From Rhizophagus clarus (taxonomy: Eukaryota > Glomeromycota > Glomeromycetes > Glomerales > Glomeraceae), in NCBI GenBank assembly GCA_015698045.1, contig BLAL01000018.1, positions 1,240,001 to 1,304,000 of the forward strand: 64,000 bases of DNA, given 5' to 3'. Position 1 is the first letter of the stretch; the number at the start of each line of letters is the position of its first letter. A program made the position numbers and the translations under genes. This document shows, piece after piece, positions 47,349 through 60,137 of the stretch. A model generated the notes under the pieces. The model had not been told where the DNA came from. It searched no databases and saw nothing but the letters and a program-made list of their open reading frames with translations.

Positions 47349-47668
47349 TTAGGCAGTGTTTGGTTTCATTCCTTCTTTTTTAATTGGGTTTTGTTCTACT
47401 TTAATTGGGATTTTTAAATATCCCATTACGTAGGACAGTTGATTTCCTAAATCATTAACTTTGTCATCAATTCGATCTAATTTCTAGTATGAATGCATAT
47501 GAGGAGTTTAGTATTTATAACTATGTGCTTGTATTAGGAATTATCATTGTAATCTTCACTTACTTTCAAAAGTGGCTTAACCGCGCTATTAATCGAATGT
47601 TTCATGGCAAACACAGAACTTCCCACAATACCAAAGGCCAAAGCAGCGATAGGAATATATTCTTTCAT
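47349..47668 (-). CDS. Small single-pass membrane protein, hypothetical
   Basis: Two exons, complement(47564..47668) and complement(47349..47483), joined over a GT-AG intron (GTAAGT donor), give 79 aa. The first exon is MKEYIPIAALAFGIVGSSVF and onward: a short start and one hydrophobic segment (residues about 4-22). The second exon is hydrophilic and helical (LDRIDDKVNDLGNQLSYVMG, heptad-like), ending KKEGMKPNTA and TAA. Good splice sites, a precise frame across the junction and a clean stop argue for a real gene. No family recognised. Confidence 0.55.
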
Positions 47669-48817
47669 CTCTCGTGATTTTTCGATGACGCCTTTATTAA
47701 TTTATATGTAGTAAAAATATTAGTATCGTAAAGATTAAAATGAGCAATTTTACAACTAATTTTTACTTTTCACATTATCTTGTGAAATGAAATGTTTTGT
47801 TTGTGCGTTTGCAAAATGTTTCGTTAATAAACGTCTACTATGTGAACTAAACATTGTAAGAAAAATTAGTTTTTTTTTAATAAGAAAATTTGTAAGTTGT
47901 TAAAAAGGTTGAGTATAGAATATACAGTATGTATACGAGTCTTTTATAAATGATAGACTTTTTTCGCATCATCAGAATGATTCACTACAAACATTACTAC
48001 GGAAATTCCTTATAAAGCAATGCGTAACTGTGATGCTGTGATGCTGTGATACATTTTGCTAGTCATAGCAGGAAAAAATTACAATCACGTGACATTTGGC
48101 CCGCATTACGGCATTATGCACTAATACATGAAAATTTTGTGTGACGAATAACGTGTGACGAATAAGATTTCATAATAAACAGTAAAACGCGAGAGGGAGT
48201 GATTCCGGTGATGAATATGTGTGCAGGCACGTGACTGCCATTTTTGCTATACGCAGTACTATCTAATTTAATGACGTAACTGTGACGTAACTAATCAAGT
48301 TTAGTTAAGTGCAATATGTTAAGTCGAGTCGAATATCTTAAACTAGAATAAATGAGTGTTGGTATAGGAATCGATAAAACAACTCATAATTTTCAGATCG
48401 ATTTCATTTCTTAGCGTCAAAATGAAATAAAAATCGGGTCGCAATATGACAAGTAAGATGATGATTCAAAATAATAAAAAATATTGATATTAAACATGAA
48501 AGTGCCTGATTAAAAGCAATGTTCCTAGGACTTATCCTACCAAATTAATCCAGGAAAAGAACAAATTATTAAATATTGAATGGACGGCTGAGAGTGATAA
48601 CAATAGGAAATGAGGAGTCAGAAAAAACGTGTAAAATCATACTATTTTGGCTCAAAATTTGAAGGGGATTAGATGGACGGGATTAGTAAATCGCGAATAT
48701 ATATTAATAAAAATGGAAAACGATGTAACAGTGCACCAATTTTAGGAGAACTCACACAGATTCTCCTTATTTTATATTTATTTATTTATTTTTTTTTAAT
48801 TGATTCTTTTTTTCAAC
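47669..48817. other. Intergenic, 1.1 kb
   Basis: No gene seen. Includes short direct repeats GTGATGCT (about 48030-48047) and GTGTGACGAATAA (about 48141-48167). Confidence 0.35.
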
Positions 48818-50154
48818 TTACTATTCACAGCAGGTAGATGGTTCTTACTATTCACAGGTAGATGGTTTAATAACATCAAAGAAGAAGTTTGTTAGATGTG
48901 AAAATTGGAAAGCTGGAGATAAAAACAATCGATTTTTGACAATTCCAAATAATATTGTTGGAAACTATGTTTAATGAAGATTCTTATCATTCTCATAAGT
49001 CATAATATCGATTTCAATGTAATATTTAATTTATATATACATAGATCTATAAGTAAAATGATTTTTAATTTAATAATTTAATATTTATTTTATAGAACGA
49101 TAAAAATAATACAATAGATGAGTGTTTTATTGTACGACCTAATAATGCACGATCCGATGAGTGTCATAAGTGATTATAATTAATAATATTTAAAATTCTA
49201 ACTATCCTTTAACAATTATTGTTTATTATATTTATAGATGTGGAAATACTATCATCAAAGGAATTATAAATAAAAAAATCAAACTCGTGTTCAGTCAATT
49301 TTACCATATAATTCCAGTTAATGTAGAGGAATGCCCATTTATTGTAATTGTCAACACAATCATCCGCCCCCACCACCACGCAAAACACCATATAACATTA
49401 AAACACAACTTCAAAGGATAATTGATCATGAATATATTCTTGATTTGACTGCAAGAAAGCTTTTACCAGGTATTTTATTATAAATTAAAGATTAATAATT
49501 TTTCTTTCTTTTTTTTTTTATGTATAATTACGAATAGGATCTATGATTAAAAGTTATTTAAATGGAAAGGCATTAAGTGACCTAGGTCCATCATTAAAAA
49601 TCAATCTAAAATAAATTATTACATTGGCGTTCTCAAAATACATTTGGTCAAAATGTATTGAGGTTGTACATGAATTTATGAGACATGAGAAAAGCGCAGA
49701 TCCATATATTCGATCAATTCGTAAGTATTATTTATTATTACTAATTATTTTTTATTGTAATAAAATATTAAAAACTTTTATTGTTCACATTGTTTAGCTT
49801 TTATTGACAATGAGCAATATATTGTTTTATGTGCTACTAAACAACAACCTAAAGCCATTTCAGAATTAACAAGTATGGGGAAATTGATATGGTATTTAAT
49901 AGGATAAATGGCAATACAAATGAGTGGGAAATTTACCTTGTGTGCAAAGAAGTAAATTAATTTAAATTAAAATTTTTTTAGAAAAAATTTACTTATTAAA
50001 TTTTAAATATGCATATCTTTAACATTTGTGAGAATATTCACAAATGTTGAAACTGCTCAAGCTTATCAAAATCTATTCGAAGATGCATAGAAAAAGATAT
50101 TGGTGGAACGTTCAATTTTCACCATATTCATGGTAAAGGATTAGATTGTATTAT

Positions 50155-53100
50155 CTAGGGGTGTGGGGGGGGACAACTTATTTTTTGTGTCACCATCAAA
50201 ACTGTCACCCCTGAATTTATACCGATCATTTTTTTTTACTATATAAAAAAAATATCTCAAGCCTAAAACTTTTTGACACACAACGTTTCTAAAAGCCGAT
50301 GTTCGAGCATAAAGTAGCATACAAGAGAACTGTTTACTGCCAAAGTTTCATAGCATTTAGCGCGTTATTGGCTTTCTGGTTAGCTCAAATATGTTTAATA
50401 AAGGTTTCTATATAATTAATATTTTTTTTTCTCAGTCGGAAAATTAATAATAAAATTTTTTTAATCGTAGTTAATTTTTTTACTTTATTTATATCAAACA
50501 ATGACACAATTATCTATGAAAACAATTCTTTGTTAAGTGCTTCGTCAGTAAAAGGTGACCGATTTTTCAAGTTGGAAATAATTATAGGTACCAACTTTTG
50601 TTTTTTTTTATACGGTATTGAAGTCCCAAATGCCCAGATTAACCACAATAATTCTGATACTAAAAACATTTTAGCGAATGAATCTTCTACTTCTTCAAGC
50701 TGCGCCCATACCCGAAGTTGTTCCAAAGCATGAGCAGGATTAGTAGGTAAATTTGCTTTTTTCATGAGAGAGGGTTTTTTATTTTCTGTTGTAGAATGAC
50801 TTGAACGCATTGATTTCAAGTTTTCTCTTAAACTTGCGGTGCCTTTTTCTGGAATATAATTATTAACGTCCCTCCATGTTTTTTGATGACTTTTCATATA
50901 GATTGAGATACACCTTTCGTAAATAAATCCAAATTCTTCATTTTCCAATTCGATATTATTATTTGTTGAATATTTCAAAATTGTAATAAAATTTTGATTT
51001 AAAGGTAAATTAGAAAGAAGACTATTTTTCACATAGCGCAAAATGTTTGGTCCCAATTCGTTATGTTTTTTGAACAATTCAATTACTAAAGATTCTAAAT
51101 AATACATAAACCGTATGAATTCAGGCCCAGGTATAATGTTAGTGGTCCGTGTTTTGGTTTCCGCCACATATTCAACTTTTTCTGTGCAGAGAGCTCCAAG
51201 TAAAGTGTGCATAATTGGAAATTTCGGATGGGAATTCATTAAATGGTCTCTTTTAAGTAATTTGAAGAGTACCCAACCTATAATATAAGAAAATTTTGAA
51301 GATTCTGCTTGATTCAGAGTAACAATGTCCTTAGGAGTTAAGGTAGGATCTGCACATTCTTCTATATCTCTATTTTCACGAACATTACTCTTAAATAGTT
51401 CCTCTATCACTTTGCGAACAAGAAAATAGGCAACTAATCTTTGTGTTGTTATGGCAGAATGATTTTGTAAAATAATTTTTTGAAATTCCAAAAACCAAAT
51501 ACCAGAACATAAATAATTATTCAGATTAATTTCCAAATGAGAAATCCATGCAGTTGTCCAGAGTTTTCCTTTGTTTTTAGGAATTGATTTTAAAACAATA
51601 TTTTTAATATCATCTCTCCATTTTTCTAACAAAGAAAAAATTCCATTATTATAGAGGCACGAATTAAAAAACTGCTGGCGTTCTTTTTGAAAAAGTGAGA
51701 CCTTTTGATTTAGCTGATGAACTTCTTTACTAAAAGATAATGTTGGAGTTTCAATTCTTCCCATAAATAGATCATCTAGGAGAAGAACTTCAAAAATTTT
51801 CCGTACAAAGGGGGACATGTTGGATAATTGTGTAGCATTACTTAATAATAAAGTAGAATGCATATTATTATTTTTCAACATTTTTCTATAATCACTTGAA
51901 AATAAAAATTAATATTAAATATTTTTACACAAGTAAATATTAATTTACAAAAAAAACTACTTACTATCGAGTAAGACAATCAAACTCCATTCCAGTATGG
52001 TTTGATTTCCCATAATTAACACTTTTGAGTTCAGAAGTCATTCTTGCAGTAACCCGAAACTTATTTAATGCATGTCCATATCCTTTTAAGGTTTGTGTAG
52101 AAGAATCACCTCCAAGCTGTCGAATTGTCCCAAATAGTCCTTCTAACATATCTTGTGATACTCGGCGTGGTTCAATAACTGAATCTGGATATAGAATAAA
52201 AATCTCTTTTATCATTCCCAAAAAACCTTGGATAGATAAAAGTAAATCAAATTGGCATTGTAGTGAAATCCAATTTATTGTACTGTTTTTTTGACGATCT
52301 CTAATTACAAACCAATCATAAATTTTTTGTAAGGTTTGAAGACGAGAATCTGCAAGACCTTCTAATGGTTTTTTGCTATGAAATATTTGACGGTAAAGAC
52401 TTGAATAATTTATAAATTCCTGAATAAAAAATTTGTTAGTATTTTTTTTATTTTATTTTAATTCTTTTTATTATTCACTCACTCTTGTTCCTGTCGATAT
52501 TTCTTTCAGCTCATCTATTAAATTCATTGCATTTTCAACATCCTTGGATAGGGTATGCTCAGCTAGGTCAACTCGCATCTTACTCCATGAAGTAAGCCAG
52601 ACATGGCGCTTGGTAAGTCTTGTGATTTTTGCTGTTGAATTTCGAGCAGTATACTCATAAACACCTTGAATATGACGCCAGCTAACCTCTTTTCCATCTA
52701 TCATAATCTCTCTAACATTTCGGCCTTGACCTTCTCCAGTATGGCTTTTTGAAAGATTATTTCGAAGTTTTTTGAAAACATGTGTAGGATCACTGATAAA
52801 AAACCATGGTATACCAGTAATTGGATTTATTGTTTTATAATTTGTCCAATGAATCTGAGTATCATAAAAAGGTCTAACGTATATATCTTGAGATACAATT
52901 GCTACTTTCCATCCTTCTTTATTAGACAAAATTGTGACATCAAATGTTTGTGCTTCAGAATTAATATTTGTAATAATAGCTGCATGCCATTTGTTATCTT
53001 TAGGACTTTTAAATTCACAGGAATTATTAATATTCCAATTTTGTTTGGTAGGCATTGGTTGTCTTAATGAATTGCGATCAACTTGAAGTTTATTAGAAAT

Positions 53101-55688
53101 GGATGAATCCAGTAATTGTACTGTAAACTTACTACAATCAAGACTTTTTGCTATAATTTTTGCACGCTCATAATTATTATTTCCAGTATCAACTTCAACA
53201 ATATTCTCTAAGGACCATGACGAAGCCCACCAGTCAAAACTTTTAATATGATTCCTATTTTCTCCAGCACCATCACAGACAGATCCATAAGTATGAATGC
53301 CAATACATTCAAGATTAGCCGCAAGTTGAAAAAGTATTTTGTTAATTTCATATGCGGTAAGAGTATTAATCCCATAATATGCTACAGGATATGCAAAGTT
53401 ACAAGTAGCTGAATGCCAAATGATTTGATGCACCTGTGTTGCTAAACCTTGATTATTATCTTTTGGATTAGGTAAGTTGCTTGTATTCTCCTCTTGCAAT
53501 TCCTTTTCACATTGCATTAAAAATGATTGTAATTCTTCTTTTTCATTTTCAAAATCCAAATATCCAACATAACGATTATCCCGTTGACTCCAAAGTAAAC
53601 CTATTAATATTAAATAAGTAAGTATCTGTATGGATTTTTTTTTGAACAAATATCTTATAAACAAAATTAACCTTTTTGTATTTTAAAGGAATCATGAGAA
53701 AAAAATCCAATTCGACCATGATTACCAATATTTTCTACAGCCATCTTTTCTAGTATATGGTACACAGTTTTATTTTGCCATCCTGAGTGTTGTTGGCTTT
53801 CATTTATATAGTTTTTTATCGTAGATATTGAAGGCAATCGCATAATACCTTTCATTGCATCATAAGCAGCATGGCCTGCCCGACTATATACAGAAATAGC
53901 CCATCGTATAAACCTGGAAAAATTAAAATAAATTATTATATAATTTTTTATTTAATTATTTTTCTTTTATACTTACATTGGATGGTATCTGACTCCATTT
54001 GCTTTTCCACTTTGAATTTTAATTAATTCTCGAAACATTGGATTAAAGGAAGAAAGGTCAATTTTTTTTTTATAACATCACAAGCTACTTCTTTAGCTAT
54101 TTGACCCAACTCGTCTGATACTTTCTCCTCTTCTTCTTCCACCTTTCGTTGAAGTTGAACTTGTAAAGTGTGTATGATTTGTTCCTGGTTTGCAATTTTC
54201 TTTAAAAGATTATACTCGTATTAGTTCTTATTCTTGAATTTGTATCTTTATCATAAGTAATTACCTTTCTTTGAAGTTGAATCTTTTTAGCTAAAACTTC
54301 TTGAGAAGCATGAGCAACTTTAGTAGGTAAAGTACTCATAGAATTTCGATTTCTGATTTTTATTAATGTATTCTTTAATTTTTGACAGTTTTTACATATA
54401 TTTGTATTAATTACTAACAATAAACAGTCTATTCTTCTATATGCTTCATCAGGTTGACTCTTGTTTTCTAGGATTGCGAAAGGTTCGTGAATATTGTTAG
54501 GATTTTTTTGATTTCTTACGAGATGAATACCTCGGAGTTGAACCACATTTTCAAAACCTAAAATAATAATTTTTTTAAAAAATTAAAGATTAATTAAAAT
54601 CAATATCACTCCTCTTGTCAAATACCTTCTATCACATTAAAAAAATTACAATACCTTCAGTCATTTGTCCAGTACATATCTTTGCTTTTAATACGTAATT
54701 AATTATCTTTTCTATTTCTGAAAGAGTCCTTTCAATTGCGATTTTAGTTGCTACTCCATCAATTTCTTTGATATTTTTTTCTAAGACGCATAATTCATAA
54801 GAAATTAAATTTCCCTGCCATTTAAAAATTAAATTTTTCACTATCCTTTGTCCTTTTCCAAAAAATATGATACCTATTCCATTAATAATTCCTTTTAATC
54901 CTACGCTAAAAAACTCTTGTTTTGAATTTATATTTTTTTTGATTAACGATGTAACTTCTATTATAGTTGCTGAGTTGTAATTTTTCCAATATGGAATTGG
55001 TTTAGTTCTTAATATTGAAGATAAATTAAAACCAGAAGTATTTGGTTCAAAGAAAATTGTAGCTAATGCTGATCGTTCACCACCAAATATCTTTTTAATT
55101 TTAAGAAACTTGATCCAAGAAGCAAAAGAATTAAACTTTTCACCGGTTGTTTTGTCAAAAACATAAAAAATTTTATCCTGTTTGTCATAAACTAAAAGCC
55201 CCCCTATATACAGTGTTTTTTTACAAAAAAAATAAACTGGCTTGCCATTAAATTCTGGCCTAAGACGGTATAACTCTTGAAGGGCTTCGGGCTGCTTGAT
55301 TTTTTTTAACGTTTGAGAGTTTGTATAATCACTTAACACTCGTTTCTAAATTTTAAGGAGACCTCAAGTTAACTTTTATTAGTAAAAATGGCATTAAATT
55401 TACTTTACTTACCATATTTGCTGTAATAAAAATAGCTGATGGTAATTTTTTTTTCTCCGAAGAGTTCAAATAAATTTTTAACAATTTACGCGTAATAATA
55501 AGGATCTAATCGGCATCATATTTTAGGAGATGGCACATTTAATCAGTAATTTTTTTTAATTGCAGGGGAATTTTGTTCGCCGATCATTATATTTTATTAG
55601 TAACACATATGAATTTTATATTTGTGACAGTTTTGTTAATCAGAAATCATATTGTGTAACCATAAAGTTGGCCCCCCCACACCCCTCG
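50155..55688. mobile_element. P-element-like DNA transposon (5.5 kb)
   Basis: Terminal inverted repeats AGGGGTGTGGGGGGG.CAACTT at both ends, flanked by a GTATTAT target duplication (50148-50154 and 55689-55695; an 8-bp duplication with one mismatch is also possible). The duplicated heptamer lies inside a codon stretch of the host pseudogene, whose reading frame resumes exactly after the element. It carries a single multi-exon transposase gene on the minus strand. Confidence 0.85.
50514..55339 (-). CDS. P-element/THAP9-like transposase, one frameshift
   Basis: Seven exons (minus): 54655..55339, 54265..54557, 53977..54199, 53672..53913, 52483..53600, 51965..52419, 50514..51894, about 1465 aa. 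An extra start exon with only ATG at 55413..55415 and a GTAAGT donor would put a proper Met before the GTG at 55339. Exon 3 is one base short in an A run of 10 (plus strand 54062-54071), so the frame breaks there. RNase H-like core: HDSFKIQ and VGYLDF (exons 4/5), CDGAGENRN, ISDPTHVFKKLRN, and QDMLEGLFGTIRQLGG in exon 6 (acidic residue near the end of the core). A Tudor/SH3-like segment (KWHAAIITNINSEAQTFDV) lies between the second and third core motifs, where P elements carry a GTP-binding insertion. The N-terminus (GGLLVYDKQDKIFYVF) is an unassigned, perhaps DNA-binding, domain. Confidence 0.75.
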
Positions 55689-56640
55689 GTATTATTGCTG
55701 ATCAACATAAGGGACAAACTCTTGGTAAGATTGAAATGTTATTAATTTTAGTTATTATAATTTTGTTTTAAATGATACTCTTTCAAACTAGGATTAGGAC
55801 AATATTTGAATTCAAGGTATTTGCATCTAACTCCTATTGAGCATTTACAACACATTTACAAACTTTGTCAAGTGCATTACAAGCGGTATGTATACTTAAT
55901 TTATTTATCTAAGCGTAAATTAAGATAGTTATTGCTAATATTTTTTTACTATAGAAATATTGTTAAAAATAAACATTTTTCAAGTGAAATTCGTAGTGCC
56001 ATGTATTTTTTAATTCCTACCTTAAATACGCAAGAAGTTTTGATGATTGTACTTAATAAAATACAACTTTGTGACGAACCAGGAGCAGCAGGTAATAACA
56101 AGTGGTATTAAATACAATTTATCGATCTTTAAATTACAATTATTATATTATTGATATTAAATATTTGATTTATTGTATAGCTTGGACAAAAGATAAACTT
56201 GATCCATGGGTATTATCAGGTATTTCAAATGCATTTACCAAGATGGATCGATCAATCTCATAATGTTGGAGAGAGTGCGCATGCCAATGTTAATCATGAT
56301 GGGCGCAATTTACAGGAATCTTTAGGTAATTATTTTTTTTATTGGATTGATCTATTGATATAAAAATATAATTTTTGCTAATTTATTTTCTTAAGAGGGC
56401 GAGATTTTGACAAAAGACAATGGGAAAATCTCCGTGTATATGAACAATATAATGTTCCTGATCCTTATGAAATAAATCTGAATTAGTGCGAACAATTCAG
56501 GCAGATAAACGAGCAGGTAACTTTTGATTATATTATTATTTTATTTTTAAATATATTTAATAATGTAATAATTGTAAATTTATTTAAATTATTTAGAAAA
56601 AAGACGTAAGGCAAGCAAACTTTAAAGTCTAAAGTTTTTA

Positions 56641-57257
56641 GTGCATCAAAGCGCAGTAGTATGATTGATTGTTAATAAAATTGCTCGTTGATCTTCTTAA
56701 AATTAATTGATAAACCGTGACTTGTGATCGTCAATTGCCACATTTACTTACTATTATCACTTCTTTATTAACGTAAATTGGTGGTAACGGTAACATTAAT
56801 GCTATCGTGACGATCATTCGAGGAAATAGCGAAGGGTTTAAAATCAGATTTCTTGTACGGATTTTGTAAAAAATAATAAAAATGATAATGACTTCATAAT
56901 ATTTATGGGTGAAGAATTTCGAAGGGAGGGTAAAAGTAGTGTATCCTATTGGTGGCACGACCCATATCAATTATCATGACACCCGTGTTTCGGGCGAAAC
57001 ATAGCACGACACGGATTTATTTTGAATAGTAATATTGTTGATGAAAGATACTGTATATAGTATATATTACAAGGCAATTATTTAAGTTACATATTACACT
57101 AAGTTCACATTTACATTAAAATTTGCCAATTTGCCTTACATAGTAAATAAAAATAAAAGTACAGTACATCCGTCAACGAAGTACAAATTATCTCTATATA
57201 TAACGTACATCTATTTATTTACAATACTTTCGAACAGTTTTCTTGTTTTAAAAAAGA
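56641..57257. other. Intergenic with inverted repeat end
   Basis: No gene seen. GTTTCGGGCGAAACATAG at 56986-57003 pairs with TTTCGCCCGAAATG near 58137-58150 beyond the next gene; this could be the ends of an old element carrying it, but the match is short. Confidence 0.3.
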
Positions 57258-57803
57258 ATGTTTCAAAAAAACATGATTATTTATTTTTTGGTTATCTTGG
57301 TTTTCGCAGTTAATTATAGTAATGCAATAGATGTCAAAGTTGGAGATGGTTATAATGCGTTTGACCCTATGATCGTTACTGCATATTATGATGAACCTGT
57401 AGGTTTTATTTCATTTAAACCAACATGTAATAATCTTTTAAATAAATAAATATTATTTTTTTTATTAGGTAACGTTTATAAGAATAGGCACTAAGACGTT
57501 TATACTCGATGAATATGATCATTGTACAAAATCCGAGAGACCTGATTCTTGTAAGTAAAAATATTATACATTTTCTCGTCAGTTATGCTATCATTATTAT
57601 GTTTCTTTTAAAAATGGGGGTTTTTTAGTTCATGCAGTATTAACGGAAGAACAACCGAAAGTTACATTTATACCCAAAAATACCGGAAGAACTGAATTTA
57701 GAATACACACTAATGAGCCCAGTTGTGGGTATCAGGATTTTTGTATTATTATTGCAATGCAAGACCCGGAAGGACCTATAGAACCAACGACAAACCAACA
57801 ATC

Positions 57804-57895
<92 letters not shown>

Positions 57896-58083
57896 GTAAT
57901 AATAATATTAATAACAACAACAACAGCAACAACAACAATAATAACAACAATAACAACAACAATAATAATAACAACCATAATAATATCACTACCATTGTAA
58001 CTAATGACGCTGGCGATAATGTTCAAATACTCACTATTATTTGTACTATTATAAGTGTAGTGGTGGCTCATTTCATACTCTAA
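57258..58083 (+). CDS. Secreted cupredoxin-like protein with poly-Asn tail
   Basis: Exons 57258..57398, 57469..57550, 57629..58083 (GT-AG introns), 225 aa; ATG 57273 is an alternative start. A signal peptide (IIYFLVILVFAVNYSNA) is followed by a beta-rich domain: DVKVGDGYNAFDPMIVTAYY, then VTFIRIGTKTFILDEYDHC, then FHAVLTEEQPKVTFIPKN and CGYQDFCIIIAM. The layout is that of fungal extracellular plastocyanin-like domains, but the HCxxG(M/Q) copper loop is not there, so metal binding is doubtful. A run of about 30 Asn (AAT repeats, about 57803-57893), then more Asn with Ser/Ile/His, leads to a hydrophobic C-terminus (about 20 residues), suggesting a GPI anchor or membrane tail. Cell-surface location inferred. 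Confidence 0.75.
57803..57895 (+). repeat. (AAT)n microsatellite in coding sequence
   Basis: About 30 consecutive AAT triplets encoding Asn. The following 90 bp mixes AAT and AAC with Ser/Ile/His codons, an older, degraded part of the same expansion. Length is expected to vary among strains. Confidence 0.9.
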
Positions 58084-59215
58084 ATCATTTTTTTTCGAAA
58101 TTCACCGGGCGAAACACTTCGGAACTAGAAAAATAGTTTCGCCCGAAATGCTAGTATGTAGTATTTGACAAATAATAAACAATCAAGTTTTACAGTCGCA
58201 TTCTTTTTTCGTGTTCGTGTTTTTTTTTGATTTGATCATGCTTGCATATCATCGAATAGATGGATAGGTGTGAAACACTCTCCTTGCATTATAATTGCAT
58301 TATAATTAATCAGAGTGTAACGAAGGACTTGTTATAGCATCCCGATGTCTTCCCGAGTCGATACTGATTGGCTACTACCGTTGCACATCATCTTAATAAG
58401 TAATTATCCGTGTTAATGTTTGGCCCCAAAAGTTTTAGGTTTAGATAAATATAAATTTCCCCCTAATGTTTTTCAATAAAAAACTCTTGAACAAAAAATC
58501 CGCCTGTTTAACTATATATGATATTATCACATGATATTTTTTTCTTGCGAATATTCGAACCCAGTTTTACATATTATTACTTATTGTCTAAGAGGCTTGG
58601 ATGAACAAGCTTTGGGGTTCATGTATGCGTTGACTTACATCAAATAGAAGTTAGGCGATTTCCGTAATCGAGTAAACATTAATTTATGGCAATACTTGAT
58701 CTTGTCGAGGTAAGTACGTCACATATATTCTTTACGATCTATTACTAATAAACCGGACCAAGAATGCGTCATGCATTTTCCCGAAGGTTCTTAACTTTTC
58801 ATGGCCTATTTGATGTTATCGTTAATTTTCCACCTTGTGAAGCTTTTAGCCTTTTACTAATTTCTGTGCCTCTTCCAATAACTACATAATATGACAAGGA
58901 CCTTTTCTGCCTTTTCTTTCATACTGTTTAAATAGAAACTCCACTTGCATCTATCGAAATTGTGGGATTCGCGAAAAACAAAAAAAATAAAAAAAGAATT
59001 AGAAAAACTTATTTAAATTCCCTTCTGATGCTAAATGGAGCAAAATTTATGAAACTTCAATATTAAACCTCAATTTGAAACGACAAAGCAAATTTGTAAT
59101 GTAACTTTTTTTTGACCAACGTAAAAGTTTAGTTTTATTTGAATGATTCAATAAAATAATTATAAAAAAGATTTACAGATAATGAAGAATATGATAAAAT
59201 CATTTGGACCAAATA
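58084..59215. other. Intergenic between convergent genes
   Basis: Shared 3 prime region of the cupredoxin-like gene (plus) and the carbonic anhydrase gene (minus). No gene or RNA recognised; GGGCGAAACAC and GTTTCGCCC form a small palindrome at 58107-58146. Confidence 0.35.
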
Positions 59216-60137
59216 TTAATAATAACCAGGTACTGTACGTCCATTTCTAGGTTGAGTGGGACGTGAATTGTAACCCGTAAGAGCACGAATACTAATAAGC
59301 TGATCTACGCTGATTGGCAGAATTTTAGTAGCGACCCACCAGGTAACACCTTCATTGCATGGAGGTGTAGTGAGACTTCCATAATATCTATAAGCCTACA
59401 TAATTGAAAATAATAACGATAATTATTAATCCTGTCTATAAATGTGATAATTTTAACTTTGTAATAAAAATTGAATTGTTACCCAGGGTGATGTAGTCCC
59501 AAATTCAGCGATAGAAAAAATTACTGAAAGTAAGTCTGCTGTCATAACATCTGGTAACCTCCCGAATGTCCAGGTGATGTCTTTGGGAGGCTATATTAAA
59601 TAGAGATAATAATATTAAGCTTTGATACTAAATCCGTGACACGTAAAGAAATAACCGCTTACATACATATGGAAATGAACTCAAGAATTTACTAAAACCA
59701 CCGGCATTGACACTATAGAGGACACCAATAACAGATAGGTTATTATTTCGATCTTTAAAAACAAAATGAGCTTCAGCGTCGTAATGTTTTCCATCGATAC
59801 GATGTTCAGAAGGAATGTGAAAATGAACTTGTTGAAAGTCATAAGTCACGAAATCAAAAGTGATAGCACTTCGCCGTAATAGGTCTGTGAATTCAATACC
59901 ATGACTATTTGAAACAGTAAAATTATCGGTATTATATATCCTAAAAAAACCGGATGTTAATGGACTTGGACGATCGGTATTAGTATTAAAATTAATTGGG
60001 GATTGTTTATTTCCTCTACAATTTGGGTAATTTACATTCCAAGATTCTGGACCTCCATCGTAATTATAACCACCAGCAAAAATTGATGATACTAGAATAA
60101 GTAAGAGGACAACGACAATAATTAAAAATGATTTCAT
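59216..60137 (-). CDS. Alpha-carbonic anhydrase, secreted
   Basis: Exons complement(59667..60137), complement(59483..59590), complement(59216..59395), all GT-AG and in phase, give 252 aa, the usual length. Catalyses hydration of CO2 to bicarbonate. A signal peptide (residues about 1-21, SFLIIVVVLLLILVSSIFAG) points to secretion. Zinc ligands are His105 and His107 in VHFH and His124 in EAHFVF; the SEH motif and QSPINF are present. Exon 3 holds YYGSLTTPPCNEGVTW, the conserved active-site segment, and two Cys (Cys40 and this one) could form the usual disulfide. All catalytic residues I can check are present, so it is probably active. Likely acts outside the cell or in the wall. Confidence 0.95.

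Larger units (their letters stand above)
48818..56640 (+). pseudogene. Decayed zinc-finger transposase gene, split by a P-like element
   Basis: Plus-strand fragments left of the insertion: VDGLITSKKKFVRCENWK (48840), CNCQHNHPPPPPRKTPYN (about 49345), KTQLQRIIDHEYILDL, GSMIKSYLNGKALSDLGP (49540), TFVRIFTNVETAQAYQNL (50030) and HGKGLDCI at the junction. Right of it the frame continues with ADQHKGQTLGLGQYL, EHLQHIYKLCQVHYKR, FSSEIRSAMYFLIPTL, AWTKDKLDPWVLSGISNA and, near 56400, GRDFDKRQWENLRVYEQY. GT-AG introns are retained, while stops and frameshifts are scattered. The C..C..NHPPPPP pattern is a WRKY-GCM1/FLYWCH-like finger, and the rest suits a MULE-related transposase family amplified in Rhizophagus. 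Inactive. Confidence 0.65.

Noticed and set aside
57640..58071. Minus-strand ORFs with long Ile or Leu runs
   Set aside because: Shadows of the AAT repeat in the plus-strand cupredoxin-like gene; low-complexity artefacts.
56986..58150. Possible transposon with GTTTCGGGCGAAAC ends around the cupredoxin-like gene
   Set aside because: Inverted match is only about 14 bp, itself palindromic, and no target duplication is visible.
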